Part shown: in pieces, positions 1-7,986 of the stretch
Layout of the letters: each line of letters begins with the position of its first letter
Numbering within the stretch: position 1 is the first letter of the stretch
NCBI GenBank assembly: GCA_025869455.1
Contig: JAOZVT010000373.1
Span: forward strand, 1-12,750
Source of the DNA: Prosthecobacter sp.
Lineage (GTDB): Bacteria; Verrucomicrobiota; Verrucomicrobiia; Verrucomicrobiales; Verrucomicrobiaceae
Length of the DNA stretch: 12,750 nucleotides
Direction: 5' to 3'
Position numbers and translations under genes: made by a program
Notes under the pieces: model-generated
Seen by the model: only the letters and a program-made list of their open reading frames with translations
The model's database searches: none
What the model was told of the DNA's origin: nothing

Positions 1-2
1 AT

Positions 3-557
3 ATATGGCCTCGACGCATCGTTCGCGAGACCCGATTGCTAACCCCTTTCCCTGTCAAAGACATACATGGAAACCGCCTTATCACGGGCAGCGATTCGTT
101 CAAACTCGCCGGTGTCATTTTACCAACAAACGCTCATGATCTCGACTCGGCTGAGACCTTCATTCGTTTGGCCACAGCACAAGGAGTTGAGGTGATTCGC
201 CAAGTCAGTCCCTCCTCCTGTATGATACGCTGTGAACCTCGCATCCTACATAGTCATAGTGATTATCGAGTGGAGGCCCATTTCGAACAGCACAATCTAA
301 ACGAACTCATCCTGGCACTGGGCTATGCTTCCTTTGATCCAGATGAAAAAGGACTGACCGATTTGGAAAGACATCGTCTGGCCGCAGCCCACACTGCCGC
401 TCAGATGCAACAATGGGGTATCTGGGAGACCGCTAAATCGCACTATGGAGAGCGAGTGTCTGAAGAAGGGATCTACCAATCCTCTATATCAATTCTAAAT
501 TTGGTATTTAAACTTGCCTTGCAAGAATCAGAGACCCGTAACAAGCCAAAACCGTAG
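3..557 (+). CDS. Membrane-associated degenerate SNase-like protein, left paralog (5'-truncated by window edge)
   Basis: No known gene name. The frame is open from base 3 to the TAG at 555-557, giving 184 visible residues. A TTG at 36 could serve as a start, but the residues encoded upstream of it (3-35) align without gaps to residues 62-72 of the paralog at 7987-8703. The true start, and probably a membrane anchor, therefore lie before the window. The core is 72/115 identical to that paralog (counted by eye). The pattern resembles the staphylococcal nuclease OB fold: a basic-strand segment like IHGNRLI, then KLAGVILP, a helix with ATAQGVEVI, NELILALGYA, and a C-terminal helix ending in WGIW. 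The nuclease catalytic residues (Asp of DGDT, Arg and Asp of RL..VD.PE) are not present, so it is probably not an active nuclease. The last ~30 residues diverge from the paralog. It lies 116 bases before the receptor gene. Fold assignment is inference from pattern. Confidence 0.7.
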   Translation: MWPRRIVRETRLLTPFPVKDIHGNRLITGSDSFKLAGVILPTNAHDLDSAETFIRLATAQGVEVIRQVSPSSCMIRCEPRILHSHSDYRVEAHFEQHNLNELILALGYASFDPDEKGLTDLERHRLAAAHTAAQMQQWGIWETAKSHYGERVSEEGIYQSSISILNLVFKLALQESETRNKPKP

Positions 558-559
558 CT

Positions 560-588
560 TTGATGTCCTACAATGGCCAATAAATAAC
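560..588 (+). promoter_or_regulatory. Weak candidate sigma70-type promoter for the receptor operon
   Basis: In the 116-base gap before the receptor, TTGATG (560-565) and AATAAC (583-588) are separated by 17 bases; each matches the sigma70 consensus at 4 of 6 positions. It is the best pair I found, but such matches occur by chance. I see no cobalamin riboswitch (the gap is too short and lacks the B12-box). I also see no long inverted repeat recognisable as a Fur or Zur box. Confidence 0.2.
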
Positions 589-658
589 CCCCTACGGTAT
601 TCTACCGATCAAGAATCATGCAAAGCTAGATTCGGCCAATCGTGCTCATTGAGTTCAC

Positions 659-664
659 GGAGGG
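659..664 (+). promoter_or_regulatory. Shine-Dalgarno supporting the upstream ATG of the receptor
   Basis: GGAGGG at 659-664 lies 9 bases before the ATG at 674. It supports that start over the second in-frame ATG at 731, which has no clear ribosome-binding site but would give a more conventional signal peptide. Confidence 0.45.
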
Positions 665-673
665 CTTCTGTTC

Positions 674-2965
674 ATGAAGGAGTTCCACATCGCCAGCCCG
701 CATTCATCCACGGCTGCCGATGATTCTCCCATGAAATTGTCCGCGTATCTCAAGACCACCTGCTTTGCGACCTCCCTCCTTTTATCTTCCCCTGCTTTCA
801 GTGCAGAGCCTGAACCTCCTGAGATAGAGCCTTCATCCGCCACTCCATCCACAGCAGAGGAAACCACGCTGCCCACCGTCACGGTCACCGCAGAGACTCC
901 GCTGAGGACGCGCGAAGACCTCCTGAATCTCCCGCAAAGCATCGGCGTGTTATCTCGTGAGACGATTGAAAAACGTCAGGCACGCTCTCCCATCGAAGCA
1001 CTCCGGGAAGAGCCTGGTGTCTGGGCTGTCAGCGTGGCCGCCCAAGGTTCTCCCATCATTCGCGGCCAGATCGGTAACAAAGTACTCTATCTTTGGGATG
1101 GCGTCCGCATCAACAACGGAGCCCTTTTTGGCGGCCCCAATGGCTTCTTCAATCAGTTCCCTCTCGGAGCCTTAGATCACATGGAAATCATCCGTGGTTC
1201 AGGCGGCGTGCAATACGGTAGCGATGCCTTCGGTGGTGTCTTTAACCTCATTTCCAAGCGCCCTGATTTCACGCCTGAATATGACCTCTGTGGTGAGATC
1301 TACACGCGTTACGGCACCAACGATGACGAAAACACACAGACACTAGATCTGCATTTCACCAGCCCCACCTTCACCATCGCCGCAGGCATGACCCAGCAGG
1401 ATGTGGATGACTACCGTGGCCCCGATGGAGAAAAGCAATCACCCTCGGGTTACGAAACCCTGGGCGGTTACCTTAACCTTGCTTGGCGTCCCGTTGAAAA
1501 TCACACCGTTCGTTTTTCCTGGGTGCATAACCGCCGCGACAATGTGGACAGCTACGTCCAGTCGAAACTCAATACCGGAGGCGTACCTCGCCTCTTCGGG
1601 CCAGAAGAAATTCGTGGCATCATGAAGCTGGACTACACGGCTGAAGATCTTGGTAGTTGGAGTGATGAACTCAAAATTTACGGCTACTACCAATACTACG
1701 GCGCGCTGCGTGATCGCCGAGTACAGTCTAGCACCACTTTCACCACCACCCGCACAGATACGGACCAGGACATCATTGGCCTGGGCATTCAAAATGCCGT
1801 GGAGTGGGGGGATAAGACACGTCTCATTTACGGCACCGATTATCGTTATGAAATGCTCGGATCGAAACTCTCACAAACCTCCCGTGTCCTAGCCACAGGC
1901 GTAGAAACCACCAAAGAGCCCGCAGGCAAGACACCCAATGGCTCCTATGAAGTGTTTGACGCCTTCGCCACACTGGAAGTTAGGCCCGTAGAAAACTGGC
2001 TCCTGACGGGCGGTCTTCGTTATGAAAACAGTCACATCCATTCTGACCCAGAGTCGATTGATGTGATCCCCAGCGCGGGTTACACCCTGGGTGATCTGGC
2101 GGTGGATAAAAGCTGGCAGTCACTGACTTGGAATTTAGGCTCCATCTACAGCCTAACCAAAACCTGGGACATGACCTTCGACATCAGCTCCGGTTTCCGT
2201 GCTCCGACATATTCAGACCTCCTCAGTGCAGGTGCCCCGGTCTTCTCCTCCAAGATCGCCTCCCTGCCCAGCACCGAGTTGAATCCTGAAAAGTCCATCA
2301 CCTATGAACTCGGCCTGCGTCATCATTCGGAAAAAACGAATGCTTCATTGGTCGGTTATTACACACAGCTTTCAGACCTCGCCGTCAGACAGGATACGGG
2401 CACCGTTGTCATCCCCGGCCAAGGCACCTTCACGGCATCTCAAAAAACCAGTACGGGTGAAGGTTATGTCATGGGGCTTGAGTTCTCCATGTCCCACCAG
2501 TTCACTCAACAGTGGACCCTCTTTGGAAATGCCACCTACACCTATGGTCAAGACACCGTTAATGATGTACCTCTACGCTTCATCCCGCCCATCTTTGGCA
2601 CCTTCGGCTTGCACTATGAGTCGCCATCCAAACGCTGGTGGGCTGAGCTGACTGAAAACTTCGCAGGCAAGCTCTACCGCCACGCCCCGGATGATGAACA
2701 GGACGCGGGTTTTTCCAGCGACCCCGCCTACGGCTCGTCCAATACGACCACCAATCCGCCTCTGCATTCTGACTACGACATGCCCTCCTGGGCCACCACA
2801 AATATCCGTTTTGGATTCAATGTCTGGGACCGCTCGCACAGCAAGCTCGACCTCACCTTGGACCTCAACAACATCTTCGACGCCAGCTATCGCCAAGCCT
2901 ACTCCCAGCAGCAACTGGTGGCTCCCGGCTTCGGCGCTGTTATCGGTGCCAGACTCACTTTTTAA
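674..2965 (+). CDS. TonB-dependent outer-membrane receptor (HmuR/BtuB-like)
   Basis: Outer-membrane active importer of 763 residues. From the ATG at 674 the first 44 residues form an export signal ending in AFSA before EPEPP. Starting instead at 731 gives a classical 25-residue signal peptide; the better Shine-Dalgarno favours 674, so the start is unsettled. After an acidic/Pro linker comes a TonB-box-like LPTVTVTA (residues 66-73). A plug domain follows (about 80-195), with PIIRGQIGNKV, WDGVRINNG, MEIIRGSGGVQYGSDAFGG and a NLISK end. The remainder is a 22-strand-type barrel ending in RLTF, the usual terminal Phe. FRAP occurs at 508-511 and LNPEKS about 25 residues later, the paired motif common to haem and cobalamin receptors. 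No His lies between them, unlike well-studied haem receptors. It is the first gene of a four-gene operon with a CobN/HmuS-type chelatase, pointing to a metallo-tetrapyrrole (haem, cobalamin or similar) as substrate; this is inferred from context. The family is certain, the substrate is not. Confidence 0.95.
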   Translation: MKEFHIASPHSSTAADDSPMKLSAYLKTTCFATSLLLSSPAFSAEPEPPEIEPSSATPSTAEETTLPTVTVTAETPLRTREDLLNLPQSIGVLSRETIEKRQARSPIEALREEPGVWAVSVAAQGSPIIRGQIGNKVLYLWDGVRINNGALFGGPNGFFNQFPLGALDHMEIIRGSGGVQYGSDAFGGVFNLISKRPDFTPEYDLCGEIYTRYGTNDDENTQTLDLHFTSPTFTIAAGMTQQDVDDYRGPDGEKQSPSGYETLGGYLNLAWRPVENHTVRFSWVHNRRDNVDSYVQSKLNTGGVPRLFGPEEIRGIMKLDYTAEDLGSWSDELKIYGYYQYYGALRDRRVQSSTTFTTTRTDTDQDIIGLGIQNAVEWGDKTRLIYGTDYRYEMLGSKLSQTSRVLATGVETTKEPAGKTPNGSYEVFDAFATLEVRPVENWLLTGGLRYENSHIHSDPESIDVIPSAGYTLGDLAVDKSWQSLTWNLGSIYSLTKTWDMTFDISSGFRAPTYSDLLSAGAPVFSSKIASLPSTELNPEKSITYELGLRHHSEKTNASLVGYYTQLSDLAVRQDTGTVVIPGQGTFTASQKTSTGEGYVMGLEFSMSHQFTQQWTLFGNATYTYGQDTVNDVPLRFIPPIFGTFGLHYESPSKRWWAELTENFAGKLYRHAPDDEQDAGFSSDPAYGSSNTTTNPPLHSDYDMPSWATTNIRFGFNVWDRSHSKLDLTLDLNNIFDASYRQAYSQQQLVAPGFGAVIGARLTF

Positions 2966-2974
2966 TCCCCCCTC

Positions 2975-5900
2975 ATGGCCCCTCATGCCTTCCGGCAGTC
3001 ATCTAGTATAACAGTCCATTGGTTAGGCATATTCGCAGCCTGGCTACTGATCTTGACCTCAGTAAGTCAGGCGGCTGAGCCCACCAAATTGGCATTCGTC
3101 GGTGTCTGGGATCGCTCCATGGCACTGGTGGATGCAGGCTGCCGGGAGACGGGGCAAGCAGCCCATTTTTTTACCACGGGAGAGTTTGCTAAACTGCAGG
3201 CAACTCCAGAGATCTCCAGCTTTCCCTTGGTGCTGGTGTTGAATCTGGAAGCCACCGAGTCCCCCGCCCTGACCGCCAAGCTGCGTGCCGCTCATGAGGC
3301 GAATCCGCAGCAGCGTCTCCTGGCCCTAGACACCCGCAGCAGTCATGTGGATCTGGACAAAGCCGGCCTACTCATTCAGGACCCCGATCTCATGGCCTAC
3401 TGGCGCGCCAATGGGCCCGTCAATGTCCGCCGTCTCATGCAGTATTTGCAGGTCAAATATCTCGGCGGCACCGCGCAGATCGAGCCTCCCGTTCTCATCC
3501 CCGAATTTGGCTACTACGACCCTGAGCACGAAGACGCTTTTGAAGACTTTGAGCTGTATCGCGAGTTCAAAAAATCACAGCATCGCTGGCAGGATGACCA
3601 ACCCGTGGTCGTCATGCTCATTCAGCAATCTTTCTGGATCACACGTGACCTGAAAGTGATTGATGCCCAGATCGCCGCCCTGGAGAAGCATCATCTCAAT
3701 GCCGTCGTGATCTTTGGGGATCGTGAAGGCAAAATGGTGGACTTGATCAAAGCCGCCAAACCCGTGGTGCTCGTCGAAGATCGCCACGGTAGCACATGGG
3801 AAAGCATCAACGTGTTAAAAGAACTCGATGCCCCCTACCTGCGCCCGGTTTCCATGCTCGGCTCCACCGTCGAAGAATGGCGCAATGATCCACGCGGCAT
3901 GTCCGTCAAAGATGTCGGCATGTTCATGTCACTTCAGGAATCCTGGGGCACCATTGAGCCGATCGTGGTCGGTGGATTGAAGGCCAATATCCAAGGCTTC
4001 CGCCTGCATGAACCCATCCCCGACCGCATTGAAGCTTTTGCTGCACGCGCCGAACGTTGGGCGAACCTCCATCAAAAACCAAACGCCAAAAAGAAGCTCG
4101 CCTTCATCTATTATAACAAAGGATTGGGTCAAGATGACCTCATGCGCGGCAGTCCCACGGGAGCGTTTCTTGACGGACCTGAAAGCTTCGTGCGTTTCCT
4201 TCCTCGCCTCCAGTCCGCTGGTTACACCTTGCAAAACCTCCCTTCCAGCGCGGCAGATATCATCAGCCTCTTGAAAAAACGTGGTCGCAATATCGGCCCT
4301 TGGGCTCAGGGTGAGCTGGAAAAATTGGCCGATGAAGGAGATCCAGTCTTGATCCCGCTCTCCACCTATCAGCACTGGTTTGACACCAAATTGACCGATG
4401 CCGCGCGTCAGGCCGTGAATGAGAAATTTGGCCCGCCGCCTGGACGCCTCATGGTGGTGACTCGCAATGGCGAAAAGCAGATCGTCATTCCACGCATTCA
4501 GTTAGGCAACATCATCCTCACCCCGCAACCTGAACGTGGAGAAAAGCAGGATGACAAACTGTTGCATTCACGAGATGTGCCACCACCGCATAACTACCTA
4601 GCGTTCTATTGGTGGCTGGAGGAACAGTATCACGCAGATGCCATCGTCCACTGGGGCACCCACGGCACTTTGGAACTGTTGCCTGGTAAAGAGACCGGCC
4701 TATCCAAAGATAGTTGGAGTGACATCTGCGTCAGTCATCTGCCAGTGGTGGACCTTTGGATCACCGATAATCTGGGTGAATCCACTTTGGCTCGTCGTCG
4801 TTCTTATGCCGCCCTGGTGGATCATCGTGTCCCGCCCGCTGTCTCTGCCGGCCTTTCAGACGAATATAAAACGCTGCATGATGACATTCATAAGTTCAAC
4901 ACGTTGGAGCCCGGACTCCTGCATGAAGAATTCCGCAAACGCATCACCCAGCAGGCTAAAGAAAACGCGCTAGAAAACATCGCTCACGCCCCACTCGCCG
5001 ACCAGCCTTATGATGATGACTCCATCGCCCGGCTAGATGCTCATCTGCACCAGCTTTATGATTCGCAGACACCGACACGCCTGCACATTCTCGGCCAGCC
5101 TCCGGTGGAGCAGGATCGCCTGCCCTACCTCGTCTCCATTTTAGGCGAATCGTTTTTACAGCACCTCACGGAGGCCAGCCCCTTCATGAAAAACCTCAGT
5201 GCGGAAAAACCCGCCCTGCGTGAAGCCGCCGCCAAGTTGTTAGGCCAACTCCTAGAGGGAAAGCCGCAGCAAACGGTAACCCTCACCCCTGATCTGGAAA
5301 AGGATCTCATCTTTGCCAAAGACATGTGGGCCAAGCTCATGGATGCCGATACCGAGATCACCGGATTCATCCACGCTCTGGATGGTGGTTATGTGGAGCC
5401 AGGCCCCGGCCCAGAACCCATTCGCAATCCCGCGTCCCTGCCAACGGGTCGCAATCTCTACTCCATGAATCCCGAGGAGATCCCGAACCGAGCCGCATGG
5501 GAAGTGGCCAAAAAACTCGTGGATGATCTGCTGCGCACCCATCATCCCAAGAAGATCGGCATGGATCTCAACGGCATGGAAACCATGCGTGACTTTGGCG
5601 TCATGGAAGGCCAAATCTTTTACCTACTCGGCATCCGACCCGTGTGGAATCGAAGCAACCTCGTCATTGATGTGGAGCTCATACCTGCGGAGGAATTGAA
5701 GCGCCCACGAGTGGACGTCTTCATCGCTATGGGCGGTCAGTACAAAGAGAACTTCCGCTCTCGCGTGACACTGTTGGACAAAGCCGTTCGTCTGGCCGCC
5801 ACCGCTCCTGAATCGGCCAATCCCGTGCGTGAATCCGTGCAGAGCATGGAGACACGTTTGCAGCAGCGCGGATTCTCCAGCAGCAAAGCCTCGCAGTTCG

Positions 5901-6958
5901 CCGCAGCCCGCATCTTTGGCACCAAACCAGGCAACATGACAGGTACCAATATCCTGCACCTCGTTCCACGTTCCGGCGTCTGGGATAAGCCGGAAGAAAT
6001 CACCAGTGTGTACATGGATAACATGAACTTTGTTTACACCGGGGATGTCTGGGGAGAGCGCATCGAAGGTCTCTATGAGGAAGCCATTCAAGGCACCGAT
6101 ACCATCCTGCGCGTCTGGGCCTCCAACATGACCAGCCAGCTTTCCAACCATCACGCTTATGAATACCTGGGCGGGCTGAACATGGCCGTCAAACAACTCA
6201 CCGGCAAAACACCCCAAGCCCTCATCGCCGATGTGCGCAATCCCACCGGGGCGACCGTGCGCGAACTGGAAGAAGTGCTGGCCACCAATTTGCAATCCGA
6301 GCTGTTAGGCAAAAAATGGCTTCAAGGCATGAAGGAGCACGACTACGCCGGGGCTGGCCACATCGCCGAAATGGTCAAAAACACTTTTGGTTGGTCCGTC
6401 ACTCGTCCAGAGGCCATCTCCCAGCAAACCTGGACAGACATCTATGAAGTCATCGTCAAAGACCGTCACCAGATTGGCCTCAATGAATGGTTTCAGCGAG
6501 TCTCTCCACACGCCATTCAGGAAATCACCGCCACCTTACTAGAAGCCGCACGCAAAGACATCTGGCAGGCCACCCCCGAACAATTGCAAGACCTCGCTCG
6601 CCTCTATGCCGACTCCGTTAAAAATCATGGTGACTCAGGCGGACTCGTCAGTGGAGGCAATGTACGTCTCGCCGAATACACCACGCAGACCTTAGGCGCG
6701 GGAGGAACACCCGCCGATGCCGCACTGGCCCAAGCCATGAACGAAGCCCTGGCCCAGGCGGCCGCAGCACCGACCACAGACAAAGTCTCGGGTCAAAAGC
6801 TAGACAACGTCTCTCAAGACAAACCAGCCGAGGCGGCCAAGGATCCTCCACCACAGCCCCCCGTCATGCCCACGGGTTTCTCTTGGATGCAGGCCGCTCT
6901 AGCCGCATTCCTTCTCCTTCTCATCACAGGTTTCATACGCCAAACAGGCACCGTCTAA
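2975..6958 (+). CDS. CobN/ChlH/HmuS-family chelatase, exported and membrane-anchored
   Basis: Protein of 1327 residues in the large-subunit chelatase family (CobN of cobaltochelatase, ChlH/BchH of magnesium chelatase, HmuS of haem utilisation). The hallmark HWGTHGTLELLPGK lies at 559-572. A second conserved block begins RIFGTKPG at 979-986, followed by a His-His pair at 1059-1060 before AYEYLGG. An N-terminal signal peptide (hydrophobic core ~16-30, likely cut after SQA at 33) and a Pro/Ala-rich linker followed by a C-terminal helix (~1303-1320) place the body in the periplasm, tethered to the inner membrane. Cytosolic biosynthetic CobN and ChlH lack these. The start is 9 bases after the receptor stop with no visible Shine-Dalgarno, suggesting translational coupling. 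No AAA+ partner (CobS/CobT, ChlI/ChlD) is nearby. HmuS of Bacteroidota is reported to remove iron from haem; a similar periplasmic dechelation role is my inference. An automatic annotation would probably say 'cobaltochelatase subunit CobN'. Confidence 0.93.
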   Translation: MAPHAFRQSSSITVHWLGIFAAWLLILTSVSQAAEPTKLAFVGVWDRSMALVDAGCRETGQAAHFFTTGEFAKLQATPEISSFPLVLVLNLEATESPALTAKLRAAHEANPQQRLLALDTRSSHVDLDKAGLLIQDPDLMAYWRANGPVNVRRLMQYLQVKYLGGTAQIEPPVLIPEFGYYDPEHEDAFEDFELYREFKKSQHRWQDDQPVVVMLIQQSFWITRDLKVIDAQIAALEKHHLNAVVIFGDREGKMVDLIKAAKPVVLVEDRHGSTWESINVLKELDAPYLRPVSMLGSTVEEWRNDPRGMSVKDVGMFMSLQESWGTIEPIVVGGLKANIQGFRLHEPIPDRIEAFAARAERWANLHQKPNAKKKLAFIYYNKGLGQDDLMRGSPTGAFLDGPESFVRFLPRLQSAGYTLQNLPSSAADIISLLKKRGRNIGPWAQGELEKLADEGDPVLIPLSTYQHWFDTKLTDAARQAVNEKFGPPPGRLMVVTRNGEKQIVIPRIQLGNIILTPQPERGEKQDDKLLHSRDVPPPHNYLAFYWWLEEQYHADAIVHWGTHGTLELLPGKETGLSKDSWSDICVSHLPVVDLWITDNLGESTLARRRSYAALVDHRVPPAVSAGLSDEYKTLHDDIHKFNTLEPGLLHEEFRKRITQQAKENALENIAHAPLADQPYDDDSIARLDAHLHQLYDSQTPTRLHILGQPPVEQDRLPYLVSILGESFLQHLTEASPFMKNLSAEKPALREAAAKLLGQLLEGKPQQTVTLTPDLEKDLIFAKDMWAKLMDADTEITGFIHALDGGYVEPGPGPEPIRNPASLPTGRNLYSMNPEEIPNRAAWEVAKKLVDDLLRTHHPKKIGMDLNGMETMRDFGVMEGQIFYLLGIRPVWNRSNLVIDVELIPAEELKRPRVDVFIAMGGQYKENFRSRVTLLDKAVRLAATAPESANPVRESVQSMETRLQQRGFSSSKASQFAAARIFGTKPGNMTGTNILHLVPRSGVWDKPEEITSVYMDNMNFVYTGDVWGERIEGLYEEAIQGTDTILRVWASNMTSQLSNHHAYEYLGGLNMAVKQLTGKTPQALIADVRNPTGATVRELEEVLATNLQSELLGKKWLQGMKEHDYAGAGHIAEMVKNTFGWSVTRPEAISQQTWTDIYEVIVKDRHQIGLNEWFQRVSPHAIQEITATLLEAARKDIWQATPEQLQDLARLYADSVKNHGDSGGLVSGGNVRLAEYTTQTLGAGGTPADAALAQAMNEALAQAAAAPTTDKVSGQKLDNVSQDKPAEAAKDPPPQPPVMPTGFSWMQAALAAFLLLLITGFIRQTGTV

Positions 6959-7554
6959 TGGACTTCATCCAGCACACCCTTCAGCTCATTTCCAATGCGC
7001 TCTTGCTGCCTACTTTGGCCGCCATCCTCCTCCTGCTCATCTGGACCATCTTGATGGTCGGCGGGCTCATGCGTGAATGGTTAGGCCGAAAAGCCACCCG
7101 GCGCTGTTTGACCGAAGCTCTGGAACTGGCACGCAACCCCACGTCCGGCACAGCGTCACTCGAAAAACTGCGCACCTGCCCAGGCGGCTTGCCCGCCAGA
7201 TTTGCCCAATCTCTGGGCACTCATCTAGACGATCTTCAGGAGCGCAGCAAGACCCTGGAAGACATGGAAACCGATGTCGCCGCCCGTCTCTCCCAGCTTA
7301 CCTGGAGCACCCGTGTCGCTCCCATGCTCGGCCTCATGGGCACACTCATTCCGTTAGGCCCCGCGCTCACCGGTCTGGCTTCTGGAAATGTGGCTGAGCT
7401 TTCCAGCAACCTCGTCGTCGCTTTCACCGCCACCGTCATTGGTGTGCTCATTGGTTGCACCACTTACACCCTCAGCAGCATTCGCCGCAGTTGGTACGGG
7501 CGTGACATGAGTGACCTGGAGTACATCCTCACCCGCCTTGAAAACCACGCATGA
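6958..7554 (+). CDS. MotA/TolQ/ExbB-family proton channel protein (HmuT-like)
   Basis: Inner-membrane protein of 198 residues. Three membrane helices are visible at about 12-37, 119-140 and 150-173, with a cytoplasmic segment between the first two. This is the ExbB/TolQ layout. The helix-2 motif RVAPMLGLMGTLIPLG (119-134) and helix-3 segment VVAFTATVIGVLIG (153-166) carry the Thr positions (129, 157/159) that line the proton path in ExbB/TolQ. The start chosen is the ATG at 6958, overlapping the chelatase stop TAA by one base. The frame is open further upstream, but that would overlap the preceding gene by 76 bases and add a non-membrane tail. It overlaps the next gene by four bases (ATGA). 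ExbB-type proteins energise TonB or drive other periplasmic machines. Here the partner in the operon is a DUF2149 protein rather than a recognisable ExbD. Confidence 0.9.
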   Translation: MDFIQHTLQLISNALLLPTLAAILLLLIWTILMVGGLMREWLGRKATRRCLTEALELARNPTSGTASLEKLRTCPGGLPARFAQSLGTHLDDLQERSKTLEDMETDVAARLSQLTWSTRVAPMLGLMGTLIPLGPALTGLASGNVAELSSNLVVAFTATVIGVLIGCTTYTLSSIRRSWYGRDMSDLEYILTRLENHA

Positions 7555-7898
7555 AAAGGCCACGTAAAATCCGCAAGTGGGATGCTAACCACGACGATGA
7601 CCCCGCCGCTGGTTTGCTGAATCTCTTTGATGTCTGGATCGCTTTTGCAGCAGCCCTCCTGCTGGCCATCGTCAGCTACGACAGCCTTTCCAAACAGAGT
7701 ACCAGCTCCATTCAAAACGAAGGCACCCCCGAAATGGAAATCATCCACCAGGACGGCACGAAGGTGGAGCACTTCCGCGCCAGCCCCCAAACCCTCGGCG
7801 GCGATGGCCAACGCCTAGGCACGGCCTACCGCTTAAAATCAGGCGAAGTGATCTACGTCCCCGAGAAGCCCGAAGCCGCGCCCGCGCCGCAACCGTAA
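7551..7898 (+). CDS. DUF2149 family single-pass membrane protein (HmuU-like)
   Basis: Small protein of 115 residues: a basic and acidic N-terminus (1-20), one membrane helix (about 22-42) and a periplasmic tail. The segment GLLNLFDVWIAFAAALLLAI has an Asp at 27 at the head of the helix. The C-terminal block GDGQRLGTAYRL (84-95) followed by IYVPE (101-105) is the signature I associate with DUF2149. That family is found next to CobN-like and MotA/TolQ genes in Bacteroidota and methanogens. The ATG overlaps the preceding stop by four bases, so the two are translationally coupled. The topology (short cytoplasmic N-terminus, one helix beginning with Asp, periplasmic domain) is that of ExbD/TolR, suggesting it is the partner of the upstream channel protein; that is inference. 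The domain name is recalled from memory and not searched. Confidence 0.85.
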   Translation: MKRPRKIRKWDANHDDDPAAGLLNLFDVWIAFAAALLLAIVSYDSLSKQSTSSIQNEGTPEMEIIHQDGTKVEHFRASPQTLGGDGQRLGTAYRLKSGEVIYVPEKPEAAPAPQP

Positions 7899-7986
7899 GT
7901 TCAATCTTTCGCCTAACAGGATTTGAGGAAACGAATGTAACGAAGCCTTCTGGTCTTAATTCTCCTCCATCTAGGACCATATCACA

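Larger units (their letters stand above)
674..7898 (+). other. Four-gene hmuRSTU-like receptor-chelatase-motor operon
   Basis: Receptor, exported CobN/HmuS-like chelatase, ExbB/TolQ-like channel and DUF2149 protein follow each other on the plus strand with junctions of +9, -1 and -4 bases and no internal terminator. Gene order agrees with hmuR-hmuS-hmuT-hmuU of the Bacteroidota haem operon. No hmuY-like haemophore gene precedes the receptor, and no DUF2162/hmuV-like gene follows. No hairpin with a T-tract follows 7898, so transcription may continue into 7987-8703. Confidence 0.75.

Noticed and set aside
558..673. Cobalamin riboswitch upstream of the receptor/CobN operon
   Set aside because: Expected if the operon were for B12, but the gap is only 116 bases and I see no B12-box or matching stem pattern.
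514..723. Plus-strand open frame of 69 codons overlapping the end of the left paralog and the start of the receptor
   Set aside because: Overlaps both neighbours, has no ribosome-binding site and no recognisable features.
5624..6295. Long open frame (223 codons) on the minus strand inside the chelatase gene
   Set aside because: Antisense to a strongly conserved region of the chelatase; the product has no recognisable domain and the frame is explained by codon bias of the real gene.
2975..6958. Assigning the gene as biosynthetic cobaltochelatase cobN
   Set aside because: Signal peptide, C-terminal anchor, receptor and channel neighbours, and no cobS/cobT or other cobalamin genes argue against it; only the family membership was kept.
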